From Bacillota bacterium (GTDB lineage: Bacteria; Bacillota_I; Bacilli_A; RF39; UBA660), in NCBI GenBank assembly GCA_015059435.1, contig SVAJ01000001.1:328001-392000 (forward strand): a stretch of DNA of 64,000 bases, given 5' to 3'. The notes under the pieces were generated by a model. The model did no database searches. It worked only from the letters and a program-made list of their open reading frames with translations, and was not told the origin of the DNA. Every line of letters begins with the position of its first letter. Positions within the stretch are counted from its first letter, which is position 1. Below, piece by piece: positions 54,514 to 64,000 of this stretch. Both the position numbers and the translations under genes were made by a program.

Positions 54514-55560
54514 TTATATTATTTCATGTTCAATAAATTCTTTGATATTAAAGTATTTAATTTCTTTCATAGTGGCTTGTGGATAAGACACATCTTCTAA
54601 ATTAGCATTATTAAATTCTGGAGTAAATGTATCTATAACATTTTCAAAATTAGAATCAATATATTTATCATACTTAGCTTGTAATTGTTCTAAGTTTCTA
54701 ACTACTATAAATAGTTTTAGTTTTCTATCTAATATTTTATTTAATTCTAATAATTTAGGCATATCTTGGAAATTATCTAAGATATAATTAAAATCTATAT
54801 TATTATCTAGAGAATAATTAACTATTTGATCAATTAGAATATTAGATAGTTTATTTATATTTTTATTTCCTATTATAATGATTGCTGTTTTTGAATTAAT
54901 ACTTTCTATATTAATATCATTATTACATAAGTTATTTAATAATTGTTCTTTAGCACAATATTTGTTTAATTTTTGTTTTACAACAGACATTATGCTTCCT
55001 CTAGTTTCAGGTGGTGAATAAATTGTTGGTGATCCTGCAATATAAATACTATCTAAGATATTTAATTTATCAAAGTATTTTCTAATAACACTAACATCTC
55101 CTACTTTTTGTTCTCCTAAATTAATCATGGCTAGAACACTACCTAAATTTATCTCTTCTTCTGTTCCTTCTTTAAATAGAATTAAAGACATTGCGGTAAA
55201 ATAATTAGCAGATGTTTCTTCCCAGTATGGGTCTACTTCTTTATTATCTGATCTAAATATTTCAAGAGCTATTTCACTAATTAACTCAATAGCTTTATCT
55301 TTATTACCCTTTTTGTAATAACTGTATGGTAATAATAACGGATTAAAACCATTACTTTTTGATGTATTATCTAAATTAAATACTAAAGTATTGTATCCAG
55401 CATTATTCAATTCATTTTTAAATCTTTTATAATATTCATTCTTATTATCTAATATTAGTAAATTTTCATTATTTTTAATTTTCTCTTCTACAACATTAAA
55501 CATATATCCTAATGTTTTTCCACTACTTATTTTTCCTATTAATAAATTTGTATTTTTCAT
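54514..55560 (-). CDS. Orphan VirD4/TraG-like ATPase
   Basis: This 348-residue cytosolic P-loop protein shares the coupling-protein pattern of VirD4/TraG. It has Walker A LLIGKISSGKTLG, then GFNPLLLPYSY, YWEETSANYFTAMSLILFK, and a Walker B/DEF-type motif YILDNFQDMPKLLELNKIL where the usual DE is DN. No N-terminal membrane helices and no other conjugation genes are present, so it is not a complete type IV coupling protein. The start is the ATG at 55560 (in-frame TTG at 55569 rejected). It follows the MerR gene by 17 bases. Confidence 0.7.
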   Translation of the reverse strand: MKNTNLLIGKISSGKTLGYMFNVVEEKIKNNENLLILDNKNEYYKRFKNELNNAGYNTLVFNLDNTSKSNGFNPLLLPYSYYKKGNKDKAIELISEIALEIFRSDNKEVDPYWEETSANYFTAMSLILFKEGTEEEINLGSVLAMINLGEQKVGDVSVIRKYFDKLNILDSIYIAGSPTIYSPPETRGSIMSVVKQKLNKYCAKEQLLNNLCNNDINIESINSKTAIIIIGNKNINKLSNILIDQIVNYSLDNNIDFNYILDNFQDMPKLLELNKILDRKLKLFIVVRNLEQLQAKYDKYIDSNFENVIDTFTPEFNNANLEDVSYPQATMKEIKYFNIKEFIEHEII

Positions 55561-55577
55561 AATAATCAACCTTCCTT

Positions 55578-55952
55578 TTAAAATATAGATTTTTTCTTAA
55601 TTTCTGTATGTGTATGTTCAGTAATCATACCATTACTAATTTTACTTCGTAGTTCGTCTACTTTTTTTATTGCGTCTTGTTTTAATTCAATTTCTTTTAA
55701 TAGTTTTTCTTTTCTATCAATAAATAACTCTTCTGTAAAGTTATCCCAATTATCACGTATTTCTTCTAGTGTAAATCCTACTTTCTTTAATTCTTCTATG
55801 TTTTTTACTTCTTCTAGATTCCGTTTTCCATAATACCTGTAATTTGTGAATACATCTACTTCTTCAGGTACTAATAAACCAATATCATCATAGTACCTCA
55901 GAGTTCTGATTGATAGATTAGTTATTTTTGAAAATTCACCAATTCTATACAT
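55578..55952 (-). CDS. MerR-family transcription regulator
   Basis: This 124-residue regulator has the N-terminal winged helix MYRIGEFSKITNLSIRTLRYYDDIGLL and a following coiled-coil dimerisation helix (about 75-110). It lacks the conserved metal-binding cysteines of MerR/CueR; a TEHTHTE stretch near the C-terminus could bind a metal or may be incidental. Ribosome-binding site AGAGAGG. A TATAAT-like -10 of its own lies just upstream. It is placed between a Cys-rich membrane protein and a VirD4-like ATPase. Confidence 0.9.
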   Translation of the reverse strand: MYRIGEFSKITNLSIRTLRYYDDIGLLVPEEVDVFTNYRYYGKRNLEEVKNIEELKKVGFTLEEIRDNWDNFTEELFIDRKEKLLKEIELKQDAIKKVDELRSKISNGMITEHTHTEIKKKSIF

Positions 55953-56011
55953 ATTAACCTCTCTTTAATTATTATACCATATAGATTATTCTAAAAATAA
56001 ATTTTATTATG

Positions 56012-56287
56012 TTAAATAAATAAGTTTACAATAGTTCCTAGTATAATCATGGTAATTAAGATAACTAAATAAACTCCTGGATCTGTAGTATCATCATAGA
56101 AATCTTTTCCATCGCGATATATTTCGTTTACTGTATATGATGATCTTCCATAATCTTTATCAAAATCATTACAATATCCATTACCATTTACATAGACTTT
56201 TTTCTTTTTACAGTAGTAAACTGCCCCACTTGATTTACCCTCTTTTCTATTTGATTCTACTAGGTATTTACAATGACAACAACCCAT
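56012..56287 (-). CDS. Small Cys-rich membrane protein
   Basis: This 91-residue protein begins MGCCHCKYL and has Cys at 3, 4, 6, 26 and 39, with VYYCKKKKVYVNGNGYCNDFDKDYG forming a likely metal-binding zinc-ribbon-like or redox site. A C-terminal membrane helix (about 67-90) follows. The start is the ATG at 56287 after AGGGGG; a TTG at 56305 is rejected. The N-terminal pattern recurs in uncharacterised proteins of AT-rich gut Firmicutes as far as I recall. It is controlled by a MerR-type promoter. Confidence 0.75.
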   Translation of the reverse strand: MGCCHCKYLVESNRKEGKSSGAVYYCKKKKVYVNGNGYCNDFDKDYGRSSYTVNEIYRDGKDFYDDTTDPGVYLVILITMIILGTIVNLFI

Positions 56288-56309
56288 ATATATTCCCCCT
56301 TTCAACTAG

Positions 56310-56340
56310 AATTTATCACTCTAGTTAACTGGAGGGTCAA
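56310..56340 (-). promoter_or_regulatory. MerR-type promoter with 19-bp spacer
   Basis: On the minus strand TTGACC (56340-56335), then exactly 19 bases, then TAAATT (56315-56310). The spacer holds the near-palindrome CTCCAGTTAACTAGAG (56334-56319, one mismatch pair). A 19-bp spacer around a dyad is the hallmark of promoters activated by MerR-family proteins. It drives the small Cys-rich membrane protein, with the merR gene immediately downstream. Confidence 0.8.
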
Positions 56341-56351
56341 TACTTTTAAAC

Positions 56352-56379
56352 AAAAAAAAGAAAATACTTTTTTATTCTC
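56352..56379 (-). terminator. Terminator after the histidine phosphatase gene
   Basis: On the minus strand GAGAATA and TATTTTC pair (one G-U) around a six-base loop and are followed by eight T residues. Confidence 0.65.
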
Positions 56380-56389
56380 CTTTGACTCC

Positions 56390-57004
56390 TTATTTTATAT
56401 TCTCTATATCTATTAATTCATTATCTTCATAAGTTAATTTAAAAACATCAGGTGCTTTCCATTTATATGATGAATCCATTATTAGTTTATTATTAAAGTA
56501 GATTGCATTATTTTTATATTCACCTAACTTCATTAATAAAAATGTAATGGCAGTAGCATGTGATGTTATTACTACCTTTTTACATTGGTTATTATTTAGT
56601 ATATTTATTAGTCCATTATACATTCTATCTGTAACTTCTTTTCTACTTTCTCCGTTAGGCGTTTTAAAGTCTTCATCTAAAAATTGTTTTTGACCAAAAT
56701 CTTCTGGTAATTCAGACCAGTCATTAATACCAAATTTTCTTTCATTAAAATCTTCTATTATGTTTATATTAGTATTATTTTTATCTGCAATGTATTTAGC
56801 AGTAGATATTGTTCTTACATAATTACTTGATATAACTAGATCTATATTTTGTAGTTCTTCTTTTTCACTTAATTCTTTGGCTTTTTGTTCTCCAGATACT
56901 GTTAATGGCCATTTTTCATTTTGTAGTTGAAGACTGTCAATGTTGTTTGTATTATTTGATTTTAAAGGTTCAGCATGTCTTATTAAGTATATTTCTTTTT
57001 TCAT
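56390..57004 (-). CDS. Histidine phosphatase (phosphoglycerate mutase) family protein
   Basis: This 204-residue enzyme has the catalytic RHG-like motif as LIRHAEPLK near the N-terminus and the second His in VVITSHATAITFLL; the acidic residue is in KFGINDWSELP. The family includes sugar-phosphate and nucleotide phosphatases; the substrate is unknown. The start is the ATG at 57004 with AGGTGATA upstream; an earlier in-frame ATG at 57052 is rejected. Confidence 0.85.
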   Translation of the reverse strand: MKKEIYLIRHAEPLKSNNTNNIDSLQLQNEKWPLTVSGEQKAKELSEKEELQNIDLVISSNYVRTISTAKYIADKNNTNINIIEDFNERKFGINDWSELPEDFGQKQFLDEDFKTPNGESRKEVTDRMYNGLINILNNNQCKKVVITSHATAITFLLMKLGEYKNNAIYFNNKLIMDSSYKWKAPDVFKLTYEDNELIDIENIK

Positions 57005-57083
57005 ATTATCACCTAGTCTTATTATAGCATTCTTATAGAAATAATTATACAACTTGAATATAGATTTAATAATAATTATTTAG

Positions 57084-57111
57084 AAAAAAAAATGATTAAA
57101 TTAAATCATCT
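57084..57111 (-). terminator. Terminator after the gene at 57096
   Basis: On the minus strand ATGATT and AATCAT pair around a six-base loop and run into TTTTTTTT. Confidence 0.7.
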
Positions 57112-57788
57112 TTTTTATTTAATATATTATAATATTTTTCTATGTTATCTACTACTTTATTTATTTTTTCTACATCTACTTTGCATGTATATTCTCTTAT
57201 ATAAATATGAATTTTATTATCTTTTTCTTCTATATCAAAATAATTTGTTTTTCTTATACTTTGGTAAGTTTTATTTGCTTTATCAATATCCTCTGTATAA
57301 AATAAGTTTTTATCATAACCAGAATTATATTTATCATAAATGTATTCTATTAAAAAACAATCCTCTACAAAACTACTTCGGTTAGTTGATATATCAATAT
57401 CTTTACGATATTTACTGATAAAGTTAATTTGACAACTATACTTTGAAAAGGATATATTAAATAATCTTGTTTCAACTTTTGTATCATATGATATAGGTTT
57501 GCTTAAAAATACTTCTTTTTCTTTTATTAAAACTGGTTCATCTCCATATTTTTTTGTTAAGATACAATTTAACACTTCATAGTATTTATTATAACTTTTA
57601 TATTTAGTAATTTTTTTAGGAGAAAATGGTATTATTGCAATTATAACAAATGCTATTAAGATAAAAGTACCTATATTACTTGCTAATTCCATATTAGTAT
57701 TTAAAATATAAAAATATGTTATTATGAATGCTATGAAGAAAAGAACTAATCCTATTCCTATTTTTAAATTTCTATTATCTTTTTCCAT
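57096..57788 (-). CDS. Two-transmembrane protein, unknown
   Basis: This 230-residue protein has two N-terminal membrane helices (about 9-29 and 37-53) with a cytoplasmic C-terminal domain of about 170 residues that contains SFVEDCFLIEYIYDKYNSG and ends in a helical EKINKVVDNIEKYYN stretch. The ribosome-binding site is AGGAG and the gene follows the FIST gene by eight bases. No family is recognised. Confidence 0.65.
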   Translation of the reverse strand: MEKDNRNLKIGIGLVLFFIAFIITYFYILNTNMELASNIGTFILIAFVIIAIIPFSPKKITKYKSYNKYYEVLNCILTKKYGDEPVLIKEKEVFLSKPISYDTKVETRLFNISFSKYSCQINFISKYRKDIDISTNRSSFVEDCFLIEYIYDKYNSGYDKNLFYTEDIDKANKTYQSIRKTNYFDIEEKDNKIHIYIREYTCKVDVEKINKVVDNIEKYYNILNKKDDLI

Positions 57789-57796
57789 ATTTTCTC

Positions 57797-58984
57797 CTAG
57801 TTCTTACCAAATGCTGTGAATGATAACATTAATCCTCCACATAGGTTAGATGAATGTTCATCATATCCATATTCTCCAAATGTGAATGGTACTATGAATG
57901 GTACTCCATTTGTTTCTTTTAATAATGTTTCATGTACTTCATTAATTCTATCTCCAATATCCATTCGTCTTGCGCCATCATGGATTAAGATATATGCAGC
58001 TGGAGTTGTATATATTTTTGTTTTTAATCCTTTTAATGTTTTTACTGGTGCTTCTACTAAATCATCTGTTGTAGCTTCTAATTGGATGATTGCCGTATTT
58101 TCTACTACTTTATTACCTAATGTAATAGTATCATCACTAGTTGTTTTAGTTCCTTGATCATTTCCAAGCATTGGATGACGTACTACAGTAAAGTTACCTA
58201 ATGGATCTTTAATACCTAATGGTTTATTAATTGATTCTATAAGTAAGTTTTGTCCTTTTAAATCTTCTGCTTTTTTATCAATCCATTTTGCATATTGTTT
58301 TAGGGCACCTGTATTATTAATTTCTACTAATTCTCTATTATCTTTTACTTTAGTAATAATTCCTACATTTTCTGTTTCTTTGTAGCTACCTGTGTATGAT
58401 GTTACTATTTCATTATCTGTATAGAAGAAAGCTACTGCTACTCCATCTGTAAATACTTTATCTCCACAGATTATTTTCCAACTACCTTCTACAGTATTAT
58501 CTGCAGCACTTCCACCAAACATTGGAACACGTCCTATTACATCTTGAATTCCCATTAAGTATTCTTCTTCCTCTTTTGGAGATGCTACCATGTAGAAGTA
58601 TGCTGGTGCTCTAGTAGTCTTTGCATTTTCTACTGCTTCTATAGCTACTTTTCTACCAATTGCTCTAGCATCTTTTCCTGCTTCATGACAAGCTATACCT
58701 ACTTCCATATCTTTGTCATCAAATACCATCATAGATGAGAATCCATCTTCTGATGTTATATATCCATCTGGTACTATAACTCCTCCATTACTAGTACAAC
58801 CAATTACTGGTATATTAGTAACACTCTTAATACCTTTTACTACTTCTTTAACATTATTAACTGCTCCTGTATATACTAAACCTAATTTATTATTAGATAA
58901 TCCTTTAGTTGCTGCTTCTGCAGTTTCTTTACCTGCTGTAAAACTATCTTTATCAACTGAGTATCCCACTTTTGACTTTAACAT
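57797..58984 (-). CDS. FIST-domain protein
   Basis: This 395-residue protein has the FIST N domain (about 1-190, containing GLVYTGAVNNVKEVVKGIK and NIPVIGCTSNGGVIVPDGY) and FIST C domain (to the end, with VPFTFGEYGYDEHSSNLCGG). FIST proteins are predicted ligand-sensing modules usually attached to signalling enzymes; here both halves stand alone in one protein. The ribosome-binding site is GGGAG; the start is the ATG at 58984 and not the GTG two codons earlier. A TATAAT at 59015-59020 precedes it. It forms a two-gene unit with the downstream membrane protein. Confidence 0.85.
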   Translation of the reverse strand: MLKSKVGYSVDKDSFTAGKETAEAATKGLSNNKLGLVYTGAVNNVKEVVKGIKSVTNIPVIGCTSNGGVIVPDGYITSEDGFSSMMVFDDKDMEVGIACHEAGKDARAIGRKVAIEAVENAKTTRAPAYFYMVASPKEEEEYLMGIQDVIGRVPMFGGSAADNTVEGSWKIICGDKVFTDGVAVAFFYTDNEIVTSYTGSYKETENVGIITKVKDNRELVEINNTGALKQYAKWIDKKAEDLKGQNLLIESINKPLGIKDPLGNFTVVRHPMLGNDQGTKTTSDDTITLGNKVVENTAIIQLEATTDDLVEAPVKTLKGLKTKIYTTPAAYILIHDGARRMDIGDRINEVHETLLKETNGVPFIVPFTFGEYGYDEHSSNLCGGLMLSFTAFGKN

Positions 58985-59043
58985 AAACACACTCCCTTTA
59001 TCTTATCTATATAGATTATAGCATAAATACATATTTTTCTTTA

Positions 59044-59083
59044 CAAAAAAAACACAACTTGTCATAAGTTAACAGTTGTGTTT
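59044..59083 (-). terminator. Terminator after tsaD
   Basis: On the minus strand AAACACAACT and AGTTGTGTTT arms pair around a 13-base loop and run into TTTTT, directly after the tsaD stop. Confidence 0.85.
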
Positions 59084-60086
59084 AATTTAATTTTGTACTT
59101 GATGCGCTATTTAGATAATAGTCTGCACGTCTACCTAGTTTATAGGCATAGTATCCGGCTGCAGCTATCATTGTTCCATTATCTGTACAATACTTCATTG
59201 GTGGTATTGATAAATCGAATCCTAATTCATCACGTAGCTTTTCCATTTCTTCTCTTAGACCTTGGTTAGCTGCTACCCCACCTGCTACTATTACTGTTTT
59301 TATATTTTTATCTATTACTGCTTTTTTTACTTTATTTGTGATTGATTTAATCGCAACTTCTTGGAATGATGCGGCTAAATCTTCTTTATTAAGTTCTCTT
59401 CCTCTTTGTTCTTCATTATGAGCTAAATTTATTACTGCACTTTTTAATCCACTGAATGAGAAATTATAACTATCATCTTTTAGTGGTATTGGTAAGCGAT
59501 ATGTAGGTTTTCCTATGTGAGCTAGTTTATCTAGTTTTGGTCCTCCTGGATATTCTAGATTTATTACTCTAGCTACTTTGTCATAACATTCTCCAATTGC
59601 ATCATCTAGTGTTCCACCTAATTTATTAAAATCATAATGATCTTTCATTTCTATAAGTTCAGTATGCCCTCCACTTACTACTACTGCAAGTAATGGGAAA
59701 GTTAATTCTTTTACTAAACTATTTGCATAGATATGTCCTGCGATATGATGTACTGGTATTAGTGGTTTATTGTGAATAAAAGCTAATGTTTTTGCAGCTT
59801 CTAAACCAATAAGTAGTGAACCTATTAAACCTGGTCCATAAGTTATCGCTATTGCGTCTATATCATCCATTGTCATATTAGCTTTATCTAGACACTCTTC
59901 TAATACTAGAGTTACATTTTTAACGTGATTACGTGAAGCTATTTCTGGTACTACTCCACCAAAATCTTTATGTATATCAATTTGTGATGATATTACTGTT
60001 GCGATTTCCTCACGTCCATTTTTTACTATTGATGCACTTGTCTCGTCACAACTACTTTCTATTCCTAATATATAAGTATCTTTCAT
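59082..60086 (-). CDS. tsaD: tRNA threonylcarbamoyladenosine transferase TsaD
   Basis: This 334-residue ASKHA-fold protein transfers the threonylcarbamoyl group to A37 of tRNAs reading ANN codons, working with TsaB and TsaE. Motifs: LGIESSCDETSASIV at the start, GVVPEIASRNH, PVHHIAGHIYANS holding the metal-binding histidines, VVSGGHTEL and IVAGGVAANQGLR. The start at 60086 has AGGAAG upstream. It is last in the tsaE-tsaB-rimI-tsaD set. Confidence 0.96.
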   Translation of the reverse strand: MKDTYILGIESSCDETSASIVKNGREEIATVISSQIDIHKDFGGVVPEIASRNHVKNVTLVLEECLDKANMTMDDIDAIAITYGPGLIGSLLIGLEAAKTLAFIHNKPLIPVHHIAGHIYANSLVKELTFPLLAVVVSGGHTELIEMKDHYDFNKLGGTLDDAIGECYDKVARVINLEYPGGPKLDKLAHIGKPTYRLPIPLKDDSYNFSFSGLKSAVINLAHNEEQRGRELNKEDLAASFQEVAIKSITNKVKKAVIDKNIKTVIVAGGVAANQGLREEMEKLRDELGFDLSIPPMKYCTDNGTMIAAAGYYAYKLGRRADYYLNSASSTKLN

Positions 60087-60121
60087 TACTACCACTTCCT
60101 AATTCGATAATATTTTAACAC

Positions 60122-60153
60122 AAAAGACTCTTTTTTTCTATATAAAGAGCCTT
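60122..60153 (-). terminator. Terminator-like hairpin between rimI and tsaD
   Basis: On the minus strand AAGGCTCTTT and AAAGAGTCTT pair (one G-U) around a 10-base loop and run into TTTT. It could attenuate tsaD expression from the upstream operon. Confidence 0.6.
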
Positions 60154-60547
60154 ATTTTTTTCTTTCCATTAATATTCCATCTACTCCATTATAGTAACCT
60201 GGTCTTATGGCTACTTCTTCGAAGTTAAACTTTTTATATAGTTTAATGGCTGGTATATTTTCTTTATTTACTTCTAATGTAATACTTTTATCCACAGTTT
60301 CAATTAAAAATTCTAATAATTTAGTACCTTTTCCACAATTTCTGTGGATAAAATTAATTTCTATTTGGTTTATTTCTATTCGATCATAGATATCACTATA
60401 GTATAAATAACCAATTATTTCGTCATTATCTAAATAAATTAGAATTTTAGCGAATGGATTATTTTCAAATTCATGAATAATTTCATCTTTATTTAAAAAT
60501 GAATTATTTATAATATTAATATTTTCTTTGGTTAATTCTTTAATCAT
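60152..60547 (-). CDS. RimI-like GNAT N-acetyltransferase
   Basis: This 131-residue GNAT enzyme has the acetyl-CoA-binding motif in HRNCGKGTKLLEFLIE and ends LYKKFNFEEVAIRPGYYNGVDGILMERKK. RimI acetylates the N-terminus of ribosomal protein S18. The context between tsaB and tsaD is the usual one for rimI. It overlaps tsaB by eight bases. Confidence 0.88.
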   Translation of the reverse strand: MIKELTKENINIINNSFLNKDEIIHEFENNPFAKILIYLDNDEIIGYLYYSDIYDRIEINQIEINFIHRNCGKGTKLLEFLIETVDKSITLEVNKENIPAIKLYKKFNFEEVAIRPGYYNGVDGILMERKK

Positions 60548-61169
60548 TTAATTTACTTTCTTCTGCTTCAGTTAGTTTTAAATAATCTGGATTAACTGCA
60601 TGTGGATTAATATTTTCTTTATCTTTAAAATAGTCTACTATTAATCTTATATCTGGATCGTATGATGTTTTTTCTCCAGTAATCTCTACTTCATCATTAG
60701 TTACTATAATATAGTCATCTATATCTTTTAATTTTTGTTCTAGATCTTCTATTTTGATATGACATGGTGCAAGAATTTGTTCTTTTTTGTCTGAATAAAT
60801 TGCACTAAATACATAACCACGTCTTGCATCTATTGCTGGTACATAGTATTTATTAACTTTGCAAGATAACATCATTGCTTCTAGTGATGTAATTGTAGTT
60901 ATTGGAATATTTAGACTCCAAGCATATGTTTTTGCAATTGTTATACCTATTCTTATACCTGTAAATGATCCTGGACCATTAACTACAATTATTCTTTCTA
61001 TTGATTTAGGTTCTGTATTTGTACTTTCAAACATTCCTACTATATCTGGTAATGCATATTTAGATAATTCATGTCCATATTCTTTCTTAACTTCAGCAAT
61101 TAAATTATTATCTTCAACAATAGCTGTGTATAAATAATTAGAAGATGTATCTATATATAAAGTTTTCAT
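60540..61169 (-). CDS. tsaB: tRNA threonylcarbamoyladenosine biosynthesis protein TsaB
   Basis: This 209-residue ASKHA-fold protein forms the scaffold of the TsaBDE complex. It starts MKTLYIDTSSNYLYTAIVEDN and has VNGPGSFTGIRIGITIAK and AIDARRGYVFSAIY. It begins one base after the tsaE stop and overlaps rimI, a tightly coupled t6A operon. Confidence 0.94.
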   Translation of the reverse strand: MKTLYIDTSSNYLYTAIVEDNNLIAEVKKEYGHELSKYALPDIVGMFESTNTEPKSIERIIVVNGPGSFTGIRIGITIAKTYAWSLNIPITTITSLEAMMLSCKVNKYYVPAIDARRGYVFSAIYSDKKEQILAPCHIKIEDLEQKLKDIDDYIIVTNDEVEITGEKTSYDPDIRLIVDYFKDKENINPHAVNPDYLKLTEAEESKLND

Positions 61170-61170
61170 A

Positions 61171-61629
61171 TTATACTACTGCCTCACATATATCTTCATA
61201 TTTTTTACCGTGTGGTACTAAAGTGATAACTCTCTTATTTTCATCTTCATCAGAACTCTTAATTTTGATATCAAGTCTATTTTTAGGTAAATAGTCTGGT
61301 ATCATATCAGCCCATTCAATAATTGTTATACCTTTTCTAGTATAGTATTCTTCTATTCCTAAATCTTCAACCTTGCCATCTAATCTGTACACATCCATGT
61401 GATATAGTGGTAATTCTCCTGTTGTATATTCTTTTATTATATTAAAAGTAGGAGAAGTTACTTCTTCATCTATTTCCATAGCCTGAGCAAAACCTTTAGT
61501 AAATACAGTTTTTCCTGTACCCAAGTCACCCATTAGACATATAACCATGTTAGGAAATTTTTCTGACTCAATATTTTGAGCTAATTCAATTGTGTCTTCT
61601 TCTGTATATGTTACTATTTTGTAATCCAT
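61171..61629 (-). CDS. tsaE: tRNA threonylcarbamoyladenosine biosynthesis ATPase TsaE
   Basis: This 152-residue P-loop ATPase powers the t6A complex. Motifs are GDLGTGKTVFTKGFAQ (Walker A), TSPTFNIIKEYT and the C-terminal region with ITIIEWADMIPDYLP. The start is the ATG at 61629 with AGGTGA upstream. It is the first gene of the operon, with promoter and rRNA terminator directly before it. Confidence 0.93.
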   Translation of the reverse strand: MDYKIVTYTEEDTIELAQNIESEKFPNMVICLMGDLGTGKTVFTKGFAQAMEIDEEVTSPTFNIIKEYTTGELPLYHMDVYRLDGKVEDLGIEEYYTRKGITIIEWADMIPDYLPKNRLDIKIKSSDEDENKRVITLVPHGKKYEDICEAVV

Positions 61630-61647
61630 TTTCATCACCTACACTTT

Positions 61648-61675
61648 ATTATACCAAAAAAAAAGAGTTATACAA
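61648..61675 (-). promoter_or_regulatory. tsaE operon promoter
   Basis: On the minus strand TATAAT (61653-61648) follows TTGTAT (61675-61670) with a 16-base spacer. The -35 box lies inside the rRNA terminator hairpin, so the two signals are tightly packed. Confidence 0.65.
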
Positions 61676-61679
61676 CTCT
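61656..61679 (-). terminator. rRNA operon terminator
   Basis: On the minus strand AGAGTT and AACTCT pair around a four-base loop, followed by eight T residues. It lies 40 bases downstream of the 5S gene. Confidence 0.85.
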
Positions 61680-61719
61680 ATATATTAAATATTTACATAT
61701 ATTTTTACACAAAAAAAAT

Positions 61720-61825
61720 TCTTGGCAACTTCCTATTTTCGCATACACTATCGTCGGCGTTAAGTGGCTTAACTTCTGTGTTCGGGATGGGAACAGGTGT
61801 ACCCCACTTGCTATCGTTACCAAGA
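61720..61825 (-). rRNA. rrf: 5S ribosomal RNA
   Basis: The minus strand reads a complete 5S gene of about 106 bases, with the conserved core GTACACCTGTTCCCATCCCG and GAACACAGAAGTTAAGC. Its ends, TTGGTAACGATAGCAAGT and GAAAATAGGAAGTTGCCAA, pair with each other in the usual terminal helix. It lies about 62 bases after 23S in the normal order. Exact ends are uncertain by a few bases. Confidence 0.95.
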
Positions 61826-61887
61826 AAATATATAGAGAAATAATTCTCTGAAAACTTAGATATTGTGTTCATCAAATTATTAAATTA

Positions 61888-64000
<2,113 letters not shown>

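Noticed and set aside
54514..56340. Mobile element or conjugative region suggested by the VirD4-like ATPase
   Set aside because: No relaxase, integrase, T4SS gene, direct repeats or change in base composition is visible nearby.

Overview
The window comes from an AT-rich, low-GC Gram-positive bacterium. I infer a gut-type Bacilli lineage related to the RF39/'Mycoplasmatota-like' groups, not a true Mycoplasma. The evidence is a conserved Firmicutes order (rlmN-prpC-prkC-rsgA-rpe), GatCAB amidotransferase, a PASTA-domain kinase, an LtaS-like enzyme, a FemX-like enzyme, a sortase, and strong GGAGG-type ribosome-binding sites. TGA is a stop codon (prpC and rlmN both end in TGA inside ATGA overlaps), so the standard bacterial code applies. 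Nearly every gene is on the minus strand. Only a Crp/Fnr-type regulator and a three-gene ABC transporter read on the plus strand. There is no CRISPR array, IS element, prophage or tRNA that I can see, and no gene-free stretch over 300 bases except the rRNA locus.

Layout. 1-7.7 kb: PncC, a transglutaminase-like protein, a FemX-like peptidoglycan enzyme, then the anaerobic nucleotide block nrdD-nrdG-dut, divergent from a Crp/Fnr regulator across a compact palindromic control region. 7.7-13.5 kb: a secreted papain-type protease with a C-terminal dockerin, followed 16 bases later by a membrane-anchored protein with a cohesin-like domain. 13.5-19.5 kb: Tex, a protein with six 35-residue mTERF-like repeats, a 3D-domain wall protein, and two tandem paralogous membrane proteins. 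19.5-24.6 kb: the rlmN-prpC-prkC-rsgA-rpe signalling and ribosome block. 24.6-30.8 kb: LtaS-like enzyme, YihY, and a double solute-binding-domain GGDEF sensor. 30.8-34 kb: gatCAB.

34-51.3 kb: surface and membrane proteins (camelysin/TasA-like start, DUF6020-like enzyme, a giant GLUG-repeat protein, a thioester/CnaB adhesin with its own sortase) interleaved with ligA, pcrA, a nucleotidyltransferase and a Bax-inhibitor-1 protein. 51.3-54.5 kb: a phosphodiesterase divergent from an NMT1-type ABC transporter. 54.5-57 kb: a small module made of an orphan VirD4/TraG-like ATPase, a MerR regulator and a Cys-rich membrane protein, the last under a classic 19-bp-spacer MerR promoter. 57-61.6 kb: a FIST protein and the t6A operon tsaE-tsaB-rimI-tsaD. 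61.7-64 kb: 5S and the 3' three quarters of 23S rRNA, on the minus strand.

Most interesting for follow-up: the bacterial mTERF-like repeat protein, the dockerin-protease/cohesin-like anchor pair, the MerR-controlled module with the orphan coupling-protein-like ATPase, the thioester adhesin with a sortase lacking the usual arginine, and the regulator/nrdD palindrome placed as a class II activator site.
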